Origin: Eudromia elegans
Lineage: Eukaryota; Chordata; Aves; Tinamiformes; Tinamidae
Direction of reading: 5' to 3'
Length of the DNA stretch: 64,000 nucleotides
Assembly (NCBI GenBank): GCA_003342815.1
Contig: PTEX01000140.1
Coordinates: 1,158,315-1,222,314 of the forward strand
In this document: piece by piece, positions 36,626-46,533 of the stretch
Layout: the number at the start of each line of letters is the position of its first letter
How positions within the stretch are numbered: position 1 is the first letter of the stretch
Made by a program: the position numbers and the translations under genes
The notes under the pieces: generated by a model
The model's database searches: none
What the model saw: the letters and a program-made list of their open reading frames with translations, nothing else
Told to the model about the DNA's origin: nothing

Positions 36626-38511
36626 CTGACTTTACCGTGGTCAAAAAAAAAAAAAGAAAGAAAGGGAAAAACACACACACAGAGAGATGACACTACAGAA
36701 CGAGCTTCAGAGTCTGCATCGCCCTTGCAATTGGGCAGGAAGTGCCTCTCCGTGGTCACGCCACAGAGTGTTACGCAGTGAGCTTGCACAAGGGGTTTAG
36801 AAATGAGCGAAGAGCGTGGTGTGCTTCCTGTGCAGCTCCGAAACTGCGGAGGCACCAGCTCCCTGCCGCTCCTGCTGCTGCACGGCTGGCCTGTGAGCAT
36901 CCCCCTCGCACAGTCCTCCGCACGCTCTTCCTCAGCACGTATATATGGTTTGGACACCTGCTCATCCTCCCCCCTGCATGCACGGGTTTTTACACTGTTC
37001 CAACATTTAGACAGTTTAATTATTGCTTTTTGAAGATTGGGTCTGATATGTTGTCTCTTAGTTTCAGCTTGCAGAATTTCAGCTTCTTGGCCTAGACCTT
37101 TTCTTTCCCCTCCCAGTACTTCTAAAGGCAGAACAAAATGCAATGCAATTTAGATAAAAAGACATCTCTTTTGCTGTTTCTGTTTTGGGTTCATCATTTT
37201 TCTGCTTTGCTTTCAGTATCTGTCACAGTGAAAGCAAAGATATTTTTGCAATACCCAGGTGCCCGATGAATCTCTAGGTTTGGTTGGGTAGTATGTGGTG
37301 AGTTATTCCACAGAAAGCAAGCAAGGGGCTGACAAATGAGTGCGTGCACGCAGTTTATTTAGCTCTTGGTTTCACAGTCGAGGAGTCGGGGAGCTAGACT
37401 TCCTCTGTGAAACTATTTTTGAAAAGCCAACAGCCTTTGACACAAGAGACCAAATTTGCAGGCACTCAGCACTATCAAGCAGAGCCACTGTAGCCTGATG
37501 TTAAAAATACCCAATCCCCTGTGTCCTGAGCTACACCCTACATTCATGGGCACTTGCCTTTGGCGTGGTAATGGAAGATGAGCCGATCTGAAAATTTTTC
37601 TCCACTAATGGGACTGTAGGAAAAAAAAGCTTTAACATAGAAAGAGTTTCAGAGACCATCTTGGAAAACATTCAGTACTCCTTTTTCAGCAAAATCTATC
37701 CTTTTTTTTAATGAAAATGCCAATTTCCAGGAGTGGTCCCATCTCTTCTCCTTTCTCCATAATTTTCTTATATGTCTGTTGGAAAATCCCAAAGCCCAAA
37801 TTGTTTTTCAACAAAAATCCTAACTCCTTTTTGAGGCAAAAATACATGCATTTGCTAAAAGCATGCATAGGAGCATGCAACAATGTCATATACTCTTCAA
37901 ATCTGTTTTTATTACTTTTCTTTCCCTGAGACTGTTCTCACACTTGGAGAAAAAAAAAAAAAAAGGAAACTGACCTGTGGACTCTCTACACCATCACCTC
38001 ATGCCTGCTGTAAAGTCCAATATCGAGGCTCATTTTTAACCCTGAGCAATCAGCCAAGCATGGCAATGAAGACTGTAATGCGTTAGGAAAGCCTCTTTTA
38101 AACCACTCGTCCCCAACCAGTGCTTCCCGAGCTTAGAGGGATTACTGCAATTATGATACGGACTATTGGCTGGTGGTGTATTGGCAAGAGGGAGTAGTCA
38201 TAATTTTTAGTCCGTTCTTTAACCTATGGTAACAGGGAAAGGTGGATTTTGCTCCTTTGTAAACCCATTGCATAGCACTTAGGAAAGAGCTGGCACGTCC
38301 TTAATGTGTGGACTAGGAAATGCACATCCCTGGCACACCCAAAGAGACTTCCTGCAGCTCAATGGAGCTGACTCCAAATTTCAGGACTGCTCGGCACATC
38401 CCAGTTTGCCCAGCACCCCAGTGGAGATGAAAACAGACAAACCACTGGGAAGAAAAACAGGTAAACAGAGGACCATTTGCAAGTTCAAGCGGCGCTCTGT
38501 CAAATGCATAC
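36626..38511. other. Candidate intronic DNA, 36.6-38.5 kb
   Basis: Holds a short AAAG/AC low-complexity patch at 36642-36690 and GC-richer sequence at 36.7-36.95 kb that yields overlapping chance ORFs. No other gene evidence. Confidence 0.4.
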
Positions 38512-38590
38512 CCTCGCTGGACAGGAGCCTTGCCGACAGAGACTTGTGGTGCATGGGGTTCATGGCTGCCTAATCTCACTGGCTGTTGCT
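38512..38590 (-). CDS. Internal exon candidate, unknown protein
   Basis: The acceptor TTGCCTTCAG is at 38591-38593 and above, with a moderate donor GAGG|GTATGC at 38510-38511. The exon is 79 bases, phase 1 in and phase 2 out, with 25 open codons containing RLGSHEPHAPQVSVGKAPVQ. The phases connect 39146-39206 upstream with 36546-36625 downstream. A competing plus-strand frame with a good donor overlaps the adjacent bases, so the strand is not certain. Confidence 0.2.
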
Positions 38591-39145
38591 CTGAAGGCAA
38601 CTATAAATGTCAGGTCATTGCAAGAAAACCCACAGAGGTTTCCTGTTCCTTATGGCTCAAGACAAAGGTTGCACACAGCATGAACTCTCTTCATTATTGC
38701 AGTCGTTTTCTAGCCTGACTAGAGTGAAGGATCTGCTATTAACTCCATTTCAGGGAGCTTGTAACTTTTGGAGATAATGAAAGGCATTTGGCACAAATGG
38801 CCATGCCACTAGGAGCTGGAATGCATAGACTTGTGGCATGATTTGATACAAAGTGTGGGCCCGCCACCTGAAAAAAAAAAAAAGTCACACACAAAAATAT
38901 ATAAAAAAATCACAACATTCTTAGCAGGGCTCACAGACCCGTACAGATTGAATTGTAACCTCATTAAAATCATGAATGCAGCTACTCTTCAGGTCAGAGC
39001 AAAGATATGTAACTATCTGCTACAGCAAGAACAGAGAATATTGGTCGTATTGTATAATGAGTATGTTAAAAATATATGTATATCTGGGGAAAGGGAATGA
39101 CATTTAAACACCTTGGCAACCTACCCACTGTGCAGGATCCCATAC

Positions 39146-39206
39146 CCTGCACTACCATCTTCTCATGGCTGCTTCTTCGTGTGCTCCCCGCGGAGACGAG
39201 GGGCAT
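39146..39206 (-). CDS. First coding exon candidate in CpG island
   Basis: Within the 39.2 kb CpG island, on the minus strand, an ATG with a purine at -3 (39204-39206) opens 20 codons (MPLVSAGSTRRSSHEKMVVQ), then one base and a moderate donor (GG|GTATGG). The resulting phase 1 matches the acceptor at 38.5 kb. Joined with 38512-38590, 36546-36625 and 34301-34506 it gives a model of 141 residues. Other donors nearby are equally possible, so the start is a guess guided by the island. Confidence 0.2.
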
Positions 39207-39390
39207 CTCGCGGGTGCTAGAGGCGGAGGCAGGCGCGGGTGGGCGAGCACCAGGGCGGCCGCCCCTGAGCTAGCCGGCTGCACGGCTGGCTAAGCGCGCA
39301 CGGGGGCCGACGCACGGGAGGCCGCGCTGCTGCGGACCGAGGTGATAAGAGTCATCATGTCGCCTACCCTGGCGCAGCGGCTCGCTCCGG
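39175..39390 (-). promoter_or_regulatory. CpG island, probable promoter
   Basis: Nearly thirty CpG occur in about 210 bases, including GGGCGGCCGCCCC and GCGCGCACGGGGGCCGACGC. It sits just upstream, on the minus strand, of the proposed first exon at 39146-39206. A TATA-less CpG promoter would suit that model, but the island could fire in either direction. Confidence 0.55.
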
Positions 39391-39746
39391 GGATGCTGCT
39401 GCCACAGCTCTGAGGGCTGCGCTTATCACTGTGTGGAGGAGATTCCCGAGATACGCCAGCAAGGCGCTGATGTGATCTCAGCTGACAGAGCGGGCACCCT
39501 TCCTGAGAGGAAGTCAAGGGTGACTTGGAGGAGCTGAAGGAGGTGGAAGGTGCTGTTTGATGAGGCTGGAGCAGCCCTGCACCTTTCCTGGGCAGAGAGC
39601 AGCAAGCCAGGCTGAGGCTGGGTCGCTCAAAGCTTGCCTTGCCACAGCCTTCCCTGCAGTTGGGCAGCAGGCAACACCACACCCGAGAACACCGTTCTCA
39701 GAGGCTGATACTAGAGCGTACCTCAAACTGCTGGCACAAGGGAAAC

Positions 39747-39782
39747 TATTACAAGTATTACCTCTATTATAAGTATTACCTA
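39747..39782. repeat. 18-base tandem duplication, two copies
   Basis: TATTACAAGTATTACCTC at 39747-39764 is repeated as TATTATAAGTATTACCTA at 39765-39782, with two differences. Confidence 0.8.
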
Positions 39783-42700
39783 ACTTTGCTAAAAGGACGA
39801 CCTCACCCATTCTTCCTATTTTACTAGTCCTGATACTGGGGCCTCTGAACCTCAGAGAAGATGCTTCATTTGAAAACATTACCCAATTACCCACATAAAT
39901 ACAAATTGTTAATCTCTGCTCAAATGGAGAGGGACTACATTCACGAAAATACCATGGTATAGGATAGATCTGATGGTTATTATAAACTCTGTGACCTAAA
40001 GCCCTCACGTAAGACCTATTATTTTAAAAATTAATAAATAGAATTTCCTGTGAAAGAAGCTGTAGTTGAAATTTAGGGGCACAAATTCAAAGCAAAGTCC
40101 AGAAATTTTTCTTCAGCTCTCCCTGACCTTAGAGTCTCCTAAGCAGCACAGATACCTTGGGCTTTTTTCCTAAGCACCTTAGGTGCTTTAAGTCATGGTT
40201 GCCTCTCTGTCTAAAAGTATTCTAGTCCTGATCAGACTAAGCAACACGATATGGGCCTGAGCCCATTTAAGAGTCAAAATGGAAGTGTTCCTCCTGTTCC
40301 ATGCCCTGAGAAAGTCAGGTCTGGTAGGTGAGTCTTACACATGCCTAATGCTCACCAGCAGGATCCTCACAGAATTCAGTTGCTTCCTTCATTTAAAATG
40401 CTGCACAATAACTACACCATCCTTTTATAATAGCCTAGCATGATTTCCTCACATCTAGGGCTACTTTTCTGCACTTTTTTTCTGGACATTTTCTTTTCTA
40501 CACAATCCAACAGATTCTGAGGTATTTTTGTATGTATCTGAGATTTCTTTATTCTTGACCAAAGTTTGGCTACATCTGCCCCAAGTATCTGTGCACATGC
40601 AATGTAAATCCAACCTTTCATTAGCAGTTCCCAGGGAGTGCAGTGGATGTCCACAGTCGGAGGCACATAAGCACCAGCATTCCTCTGCACCTGGCATCCA
40701 TGTGCTGACATCCATGACAGTCTTTTCTCTTTTGCAATTTGCTCCTTTGCATGAGAAGATTCAAGCTCACATTGGCCAGAGTCCAGGGTACTTCTTAGAT
40801 GAGACTACTCTTTAGCCCTGCTGATGAAGCTAGGCCACTACAAAGACTAGATTTGGAGGAACCAAATTGAGTCTACCTTATATAATGCAACTAAACTTTT
40901 AATTATTCTAAATGCATGTCATCACCACACTGAAATTTGTTGGCAAGGCTTAAATATTATTTTTTGGCAATCAAGTAGCCTCTTCTTGGGCTACTTGCAC
41001 GGTGGTCCCTCTCTGGTCCTTTTGACTCGGTGTCCATCTCTCCTGCAACCAACATACAAATACCCGTTGTGTCTAGACAGAGGTGGATGTGGTCCTCTCA
41101 CAGGTTAATGCAACCCACTGCTAATTTAGTCATCAAGGCACAGATGCACTCCTCCCACTAGGACGTGTCACCGTCAGGATTCAGCATGCTGACAAAGGAC
41201 TGAAGTGCTTGCAATCCCTGTCTGGGTCACTGTGCAATGCTCTGAGGAGCAGGCACCCCAGGGTCCTTCCCAATTGTCATTTTAGTAATGGAGATATGTT
41301 TTATACCACACTACAATTTTCTTTGCTAAGCATGGATTGAGCTCTAGTGCATATAACTTGGCTTCGCAATACTAATGGGAGCACTATGTGCATTATGTGA
41401 TTCAGTTACTTTTACTTTATGTAAATGTAAATTCATGTGCTTGACATGAGCTCTGAAACAAAAAGATTTCACCAAATTTAAGGGTAATCCAAAGTTAGCA
41501 GTCACTTCTTTGGCAAATCTTGGTTAGAATGCTGCACAATTCAAAGCAGTTCGAGTCAATGGAAAGAATTCCCTCTGATAGCGGTATCCTTCAGTCATGC
41601 CCATAAAACTCCCATTCCTATCTGTGCTGTTTTCTCAAGCACAGGAATGACTGGACAGTGCCCAGATGTATGGTAGACCACTCCTGCAAAAAGTTGCCAA
41701 ATAACTCTTGCTTTCATATCCAAAAGCCCATCAGGCTCACTGGGTTTGCACGTCTCTGCATTCATTTCAATCTTAAGGATGGAGAGCTGCCACTTGTTTG
41801 GCAGAGCTTCCCCTCGTGTACACAGTGCAATGTGCGTCTTTATAATAAACTGTCTGAACAAGAATAAAAAAACCCTCCAGCTTCATCAGCCTGCCCGCAT
41901 TCCAAGGAAAACTACAGGAAGGCAGGACTGGAAAAACAGAAGTGTGAGAAGTTGCCTCTTCCCCAGCCCATCCCTATCCTCATATCCCCTCATTTAAATT
42001 CATTTTAAACGACTTGGGGTTTGATAGAAAACCCTAGTTTTTTCCCATGCCCAAGCAGAAATCCATTCCCTTCCTGCTAATGTTCCCATAAAAAGGCTCA
42101 GATCATTTATCTTTTTTCACCCCCATGGAGTTTCTTTCTCACTTCTGCAAGACGTAATTCCACAGGGGGAGAATCTATTTCCAGTAACAAAACAGCGCAG
42201 AAGCAAACTTGTAAATGAGGAAATGTTCTCTCAGCATACTCTCAAATACATTCAAGAACCTGATGACAACTGAATCTCTTGGACATGTTCATTCATGTCG
42301 GATCAGCATGTTGGAGCCTTCATTACGTTTTCTGAGCTCTATTTCAAGTGATACTTCTCCATCAGTATCATTGAGCACTAGTGCTATTTTCAGCAGATGG
42401 CACCTCTTCATTTATACAGCTACCAAGAATCTGGGGTCAAAAGGAAAAAGGAAAAAATTTAACCCACGTAATCATAGTAGAGCGGGAGCTCATGTCCCAT
42501 ATGTCACCCATATGGTTTGGCATTTCAGTCATGACGGGAATCCATGCAGCACTCACTGTCCGTTCACATACAGAGCTAAACATCTCCCTTGTTGGGCCAC
42601 CAGACTTGAACCCAAAGCAAAAGATCAAATCTCCCTGCTGAAAGATGACAGAGCTTCGCCTTCATTATTTAAGACACTCTGATGTTAATTCCCAGCCCTT

Positions 42701-42890
42701 TTGTATTAAGCGAATAGAACCTCTCCAAGTAATAATGATGCAGGTCTAAGAAGAAACTCCCCATACTTGGCATTAAACTTGCTTCATTCCAGGAACCTTA
42801 AATCATGTTGACTAATCATTGGCATACTTTTGGTCTTAACCTTAGCTCTCTTTTTCATTAAAGGAAATGGCATCATCTCTGCAGATTCCC

Positions 42891-42895
<5 letters not shown>

Positions 42896-42923
<28 letters not shown>
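42896..42923 (+). repeat. A homopolymer, 28 bases
   Basis: Pure A run. The preceding sequence resembles no retrogene or SINE that I recognise and there is no visible target-site duplication, so it is called a homopolymer only. Confidence 0.9.
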
Positions 42924-42924
<1 letters not shown>

Positions 42925-43220
42925 AGAAGGAAAGCCAGCTGAAAATTTCAGCTTTTTGTTTCATTCATTCCTTCACCTAATTCCTCACCTTCCTAAAATG
43001 GACATCTTTTTTCCTAGATGTAAAAAGTTATGTATCCTTTTTTGCTTTACGGAAATTGTATAATTTCATTAAAACAGTTAACTACGAAAATAGACAAAGT
43101 ATCTGCCAAGGTAATTGCCTGTATATAAATTGTTAAATGAAACTGAGAGAAGAGCCATAAAGCCTTGCCTTTGATTTCATTGGCACTCTGTTAGTGTCAC
43201 TAAGCCACTGTCCTGCAAGC

Positions 43221-43248
43221 TACCTGTCTATATTTCTATAGACAGGTA
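43221..43248. repeat. Perfect 12-base hairpin with 4-base loop
   Basis: TACCTGTCTATA (43221-43232), loop TTTC, then TATAGACAGGTA (43237-43248). With one bulged base, the outer AAGC and GCTT extend the stem to 16 pairs (43217-43253). It is one of the strongest hairpins in the window. Confidence 0.88.
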
Positions 43249-43265
43249 TGCTTATAGTCAGTTAG

Positions 43266-43279
43266 GTAGATATATCTAC
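43266..43279. repeat. Perfect 14-base palindrome
   Basis: GTAGATATATCTAC reads the same on both strands and lies 17 bases after the 43.2 kb hairpin. Confidence 0.8.
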
Positions 43280-43434
43280 ATGTCCATGTTTTAACATAAA
43301 TTATCCTGAAGAAAGGAAGAAGCTAACAGAAAGAAAGAAAGAAATATAGATGATTATTTGTTTCTGATATCTAATAAGCATGAAAAGACATGAATAAATG
43401 ATTTATTGCTATTTTTTTTTCTTTCTAAATACAG

Positions 43435-43462
43435 AACTTCAGAGGATTGACCATTTGCAGAG
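43435..43462 (+). other. Microexon-like splice pair, 28 bases
   Basis: A very strong acceptor (a run of T, then CTTTCTAAATACAG) and a strong donor (AGAG|GTAAGA) enclose 28 bases. Two frames are open. In the first it would leave in phase 1, compatible with the 52.2 kb exon candidate. It is among the best-balanced splice pairs in the window, but its short length gives no coding evidence. Confidence 0.22.
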
Positions 43463-44399
43463 GTAAGACTGTCTTATAGAACAAGTGAGGCAAGTTGATT
43501 GGTCAGGTTGCTACGAAGTTTGTGGAATGAATTAAATGTGCTGCCAAATATGGGTAGATTTTTTTCCTCCAGTCTGATTGAACTGGCTTGAAATGTTTTA
43601 TTAAATAAACCCACGCTATTGCATGAGCATCTTGGGCCTCCACGTCTAGTCTCAAGCCAAGCACTTTAGTACCAATAATCCAAACAGCCTCTAGGTTGTG
43701 GTGATTCTGCGCTCGCTCTGGCAACTTTTAAAGTAAATCTCCTATGAAAGGTGATTCTCCTTTTTTGTTTAAAGTGGATTAGAAAACCACAAGAATTAGA
43801 CTTCAGGCAGTCCCTGGTGAAACCTGCCCCCCAAGTATGGGGTCTGATTCTTCATTTCCCTTCTCCAGTCTCATGCAAGTAGTTTGCCTCTAAGTCAACA
43901 GAGCCAACCAACCACGAGACTGCCAGAGGCCAGTGCACACTTGCAGCTGATATTTTCAAGAAGTAGCTGCTGTAAAACCTGAACTTTTTCCCTTCTCCTG
44001 TCCCTTGTCCCCCCTTCTGTGTTGTCTCGATTCCCAGAACTTTCAGGAAAATTCACCCTGTTTCCCATAACATTCGTTTGTTTTCAGCCAAGAAATAACA
44101 AGCAGGAAACTAATGAGCAATCGTCATTTATTGTTTAAGCTACCTCAATACTTTATTACTTGGCTTCTCAATCAGGGAACCTTTTTATTTTTTTTTTTTG
44201 GTTCTCATTTCCTTTCCTAAATGGTTCTTACAACTGCTCCTCCACCATACGAGGCCCTCAGAGAGACGGCCTTGCACCAGCGTGTGTGCTGCTTCTTTCC
44301 ATTGACTCTGCAAAACGCTCCTTGCCAGCATGGGCTCTGGTTTCCCTGCTGCCTCCGCCAACATTTCTTGTGATCCCTGCATTTCTTACATTTCTCTGC

Positions 44400-44880
44400 A
44401 TTCCCCTTTTTTCGCTCGGCATCCCAGCTGCCCGGTCAGGGAGCCGGCCTGCTAATATTAATTTTCTCGCTCCTTTGTTTGCAGTTGGCCGACTGCAACA
44501 AGTTGTCTGGCTCGACTCGGTGCTGATGTTCCTGGGAGCACGCTGTGTGCAGATGCAGGCACCAGGAGCACCGGCTGCGCAGAGCAGCGGCGGGGGGGCT
44601 TTAGCTGGCTCCTTGCTCCGGCTCTGGAGCTGGCTCAGCCGGGACACGGCCGTGGGAGGCGCAAATATGGATTTTCAGATTACAGGCCAAAGATGCTGAG
44701 CCTGCAGGCTGCCCTCCTTCCCGGAAGGACCGCAGGGGTGACAGTAAGCAGCCCCAGCATCGCGGGGGCTGGCAGCGGAGTGCGGCGCTCCTCCTGGAGG
44801 TAGGTGCCTGGCTGTGTCTCCACGCAGGCGCAGGGGCCGGACTGGCAGCCACGAGTCCGGGGTGGGCGCAGGATAACGTG
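44400..44880. promoter_or_regulatory. Moderate CpG-rich block, possible promoter
   Basis: Elevated GC and CpG (for example around 44570-44670 and 44750-44870), with two plus-strand donor-like sites, ACA|GTAAGC near 44742 and GGAG|GTAGGT near 44800. It is less dense than the islands at 24.5, 39.2 and 61 kb. Several overlapping ORFs on both strands are composition artefacts. Confidence 0.35.
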
Positions 44881-45200
44881 TGACAGGAAAGCAAAGTAAA
44901 CGACAAAAGGAAGGTGAAGTGTTTGAGCAGCAGGTCCAATTTCCATAAGAATTTAACTGTTTAGTCCCTCTAATGCTATTGCAAAGCAACGCTGCATCCT
45001 TCCTGAGTGAGCAATGGCATGGCAGGTGACAAGGTCTAGGTGCTACGGTAATTATTTGTATGAGAACAGCACCTACAAGCCTTGTTTCACTACGTGTTGA
45101 GCAAACACAGTGTGGAATGGTCTCCGCTCCACAAAGGCTACCAGATAACTATAGGAGAGGAGGAAGGGAAAAACATGCAGGCACAAGGACAGGTTAGCAA

Positions 45201-45223
45201 CAGTGCCTAAAATTTAGGCACTG
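45201..45223. repeat. Perfect 11-base inverted repeat, 1-base centre
   Basis: CAGTGCCTAAA, A, TTTAGGCACTG. The arms are of mixed composition. The word CAGGCACAAGG occurs on both sides, at about 45178-45188 and 45252-45262, as a direct repeat. Confidence 0.85.
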
Positions 45224-45473
45224 CAGGACTGTAGCCTACGGATGCCATGACCAGGCACAAGGTCAGCAGTGTAAGTAATAAAGTAATCTCAAGTCCTCCA
45301 TAATTTTTGATAGCTGTGACCCCTATCGCTATAAACTGTCCCACTCAGCAATTCAGAGGGATTCAGCAAAGCAGCAGGGCAGACTGTATCTTACCTCTTT
45401 CTAGCTATAAGAAGTGATGCTGCCCAGCTGAATGAGGGCTTTCACCCTGGGAAGTCCATGTAGTAACATGTGG

Positions 45474-45491
45474 CATATGAGACATATGAGA
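45474..45491. repeat. 9-base tandem duplication
   Basis: CATATGAGA is repeated back to back, followed by a partial third copy. Confidence 0.75.
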
Positions 45492-46437
45492 CAAATGTTT
45501 ACAAGACAGATGGAGCTTTCAGTTCTTATATATGTTTTAATATCTCATTGTTCATATGAGAAAATAAGTGGCTCTTTAAATTGAAGTCCTTTTATTTCAG
45601 GGGCAGCACTGCCAGAAGCAATAATGTTTGATAAGTTCTGGGCAATAACGTGTTTTCAGAATGGAAACTGTTCTTTCACTTTTTAATTTTACTTAGGTCA
45701 AATTTAACGATCTCTGACTAATACCTTTTCTTTTTTTATTTTTTAAGGCAAGGATTATTCTGCAGTGGGAAAAAACAGTTTTTAATAGAAAAGGAGGTCA
45801 GTCATTGGAACAAATGAGAAAGAAAAATGGTGGATTCTCTCTCTGGTCTTCAAGCTAGAAAAGATACACTGGTTAAAAGTGTTGTCAGGCTCAAAGTGAC
45901 TATAATTGGGAGCATTACAGCGGCCTGTGGCAGAGGATAAGCCAAGGAAGATTTTCTGCTCTGTTGTGCCTGCATTCCTGCCCTGCATGTATTAGAGGTC
46001 CCTTTATCCTGTGTGGGTGCCTATCTCAGGGCTGCTGGCTGGCAAAAGCTAAGTGTGGACACTGTGCAGCCACATCAAGAGCCTGGGGACCGCCACAGTG
46101 TGTTGCACTAAGGGGAAGGAGCTCCTTCAGTGCCTCAATAGACCTGCCCCTCTACACCGCTCCCGAGACTGCAATGTCTGGCTATGCTCACAGTGTATAA
46201 TACCAGCATTCCCTTGATTGGGAGCAGGAAACTACTGTGAGCGCGGTATGCAGCCAGGAACAGATGCTTATGCCCATACAAGCAGATGCAGACACCAGCT
46301 CACTCATGTCACTCATCAGGTTTGTCAGCGCAGGCATGCTGCAGCCCTGAAACCATCCGTGACCTAAGCCCGAGCGAGCGCGCGCCCCGGGAAGCAGGGT
46401 GTGTTAGCTCAGGAAAGCAGTGCGCTAACGGAGCTGT

Positions 46438-46531
46438 ATGGCTTCCAGGCCAGAGCTGCCGCACAGCGGGCCAGCTCAGAGACTGAGTCAGCTACCCCAC
46501 AAGCGTCTTGCTGGGGGCTGCGTGGAGCCTG
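46438..46531 (+). CDS. First-exon candidate, unknown protein
   Basis: Downstream of a short CpG cluster (46365-46390, GAGCGAGCGCGCGCCCCGGG), a plus-strand ATG opens 31 codons and ends at a strong donor (CCTG|GTGAGT, GT at 46532-46533), leaving in phase 1. The encoded start contains MASRPELPHSGPAQRLSQLP. The context around the ATG is not a good Kozak match. The phase fits the acceptor at 52.2 kb. The unit is short and GC-biased, so chance or a noncoding first exon is quite possible. Confidence 0.2.
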
Positions 46532-46533
46532 GT

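Larger units (their letters stand above)
39391..44399. other. Gene-poor DNA, 39.4-44.4 kb
   Basis: No supportable gene beyond the 28-base splice pair at 43.4 kb. ORFs at 40412-40711 (minus) and 42215-42682 (plus) have no recognisable domain or repeat signature. An 18-base duplication, a long A run and two perfect palindromes are listed separately. Confidence 0.5.
44881..46329. other. Gene-free DNA, 44.9-46.3 kb
   Basis: No gene supported. Contains a perfect palindrome (45201-45223) and a 9-base duplication (45474-45491). Confidence 0.5.

Noticed and set aside
36529-37143. 204-codon minus-strand ORF
   Set aside because: It spans GC-rich sequence and an AAAG/AC low-complexity patch. There is no family resemblance, and it only partly overlaps the better-supported exon candidate at 36546-36625.
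38304-38460. Plus-strand frame ending at a strong donor (AACAG|GTAAAC)
   Set aside because: Coding-like composition, but no acceptor or clear promoter upstream and no partner exon settled. It lies just beside the minus-strand exon candidate at 38512-38590, and the donor is also the mirror of a minus-strand acceptor.
40200-41300. Block considered as a possible old LTR element or transposon
   Set aside because: No terminal repeats, primer-binding site, polypurine tract or recognisable protein similarity.
42860-42923. Poly(A) run as the tail of a processed pseudogene
   Set aside because: No recognisable gene body before it, no poly(A) signal at the right spacing and no flanking duplication.
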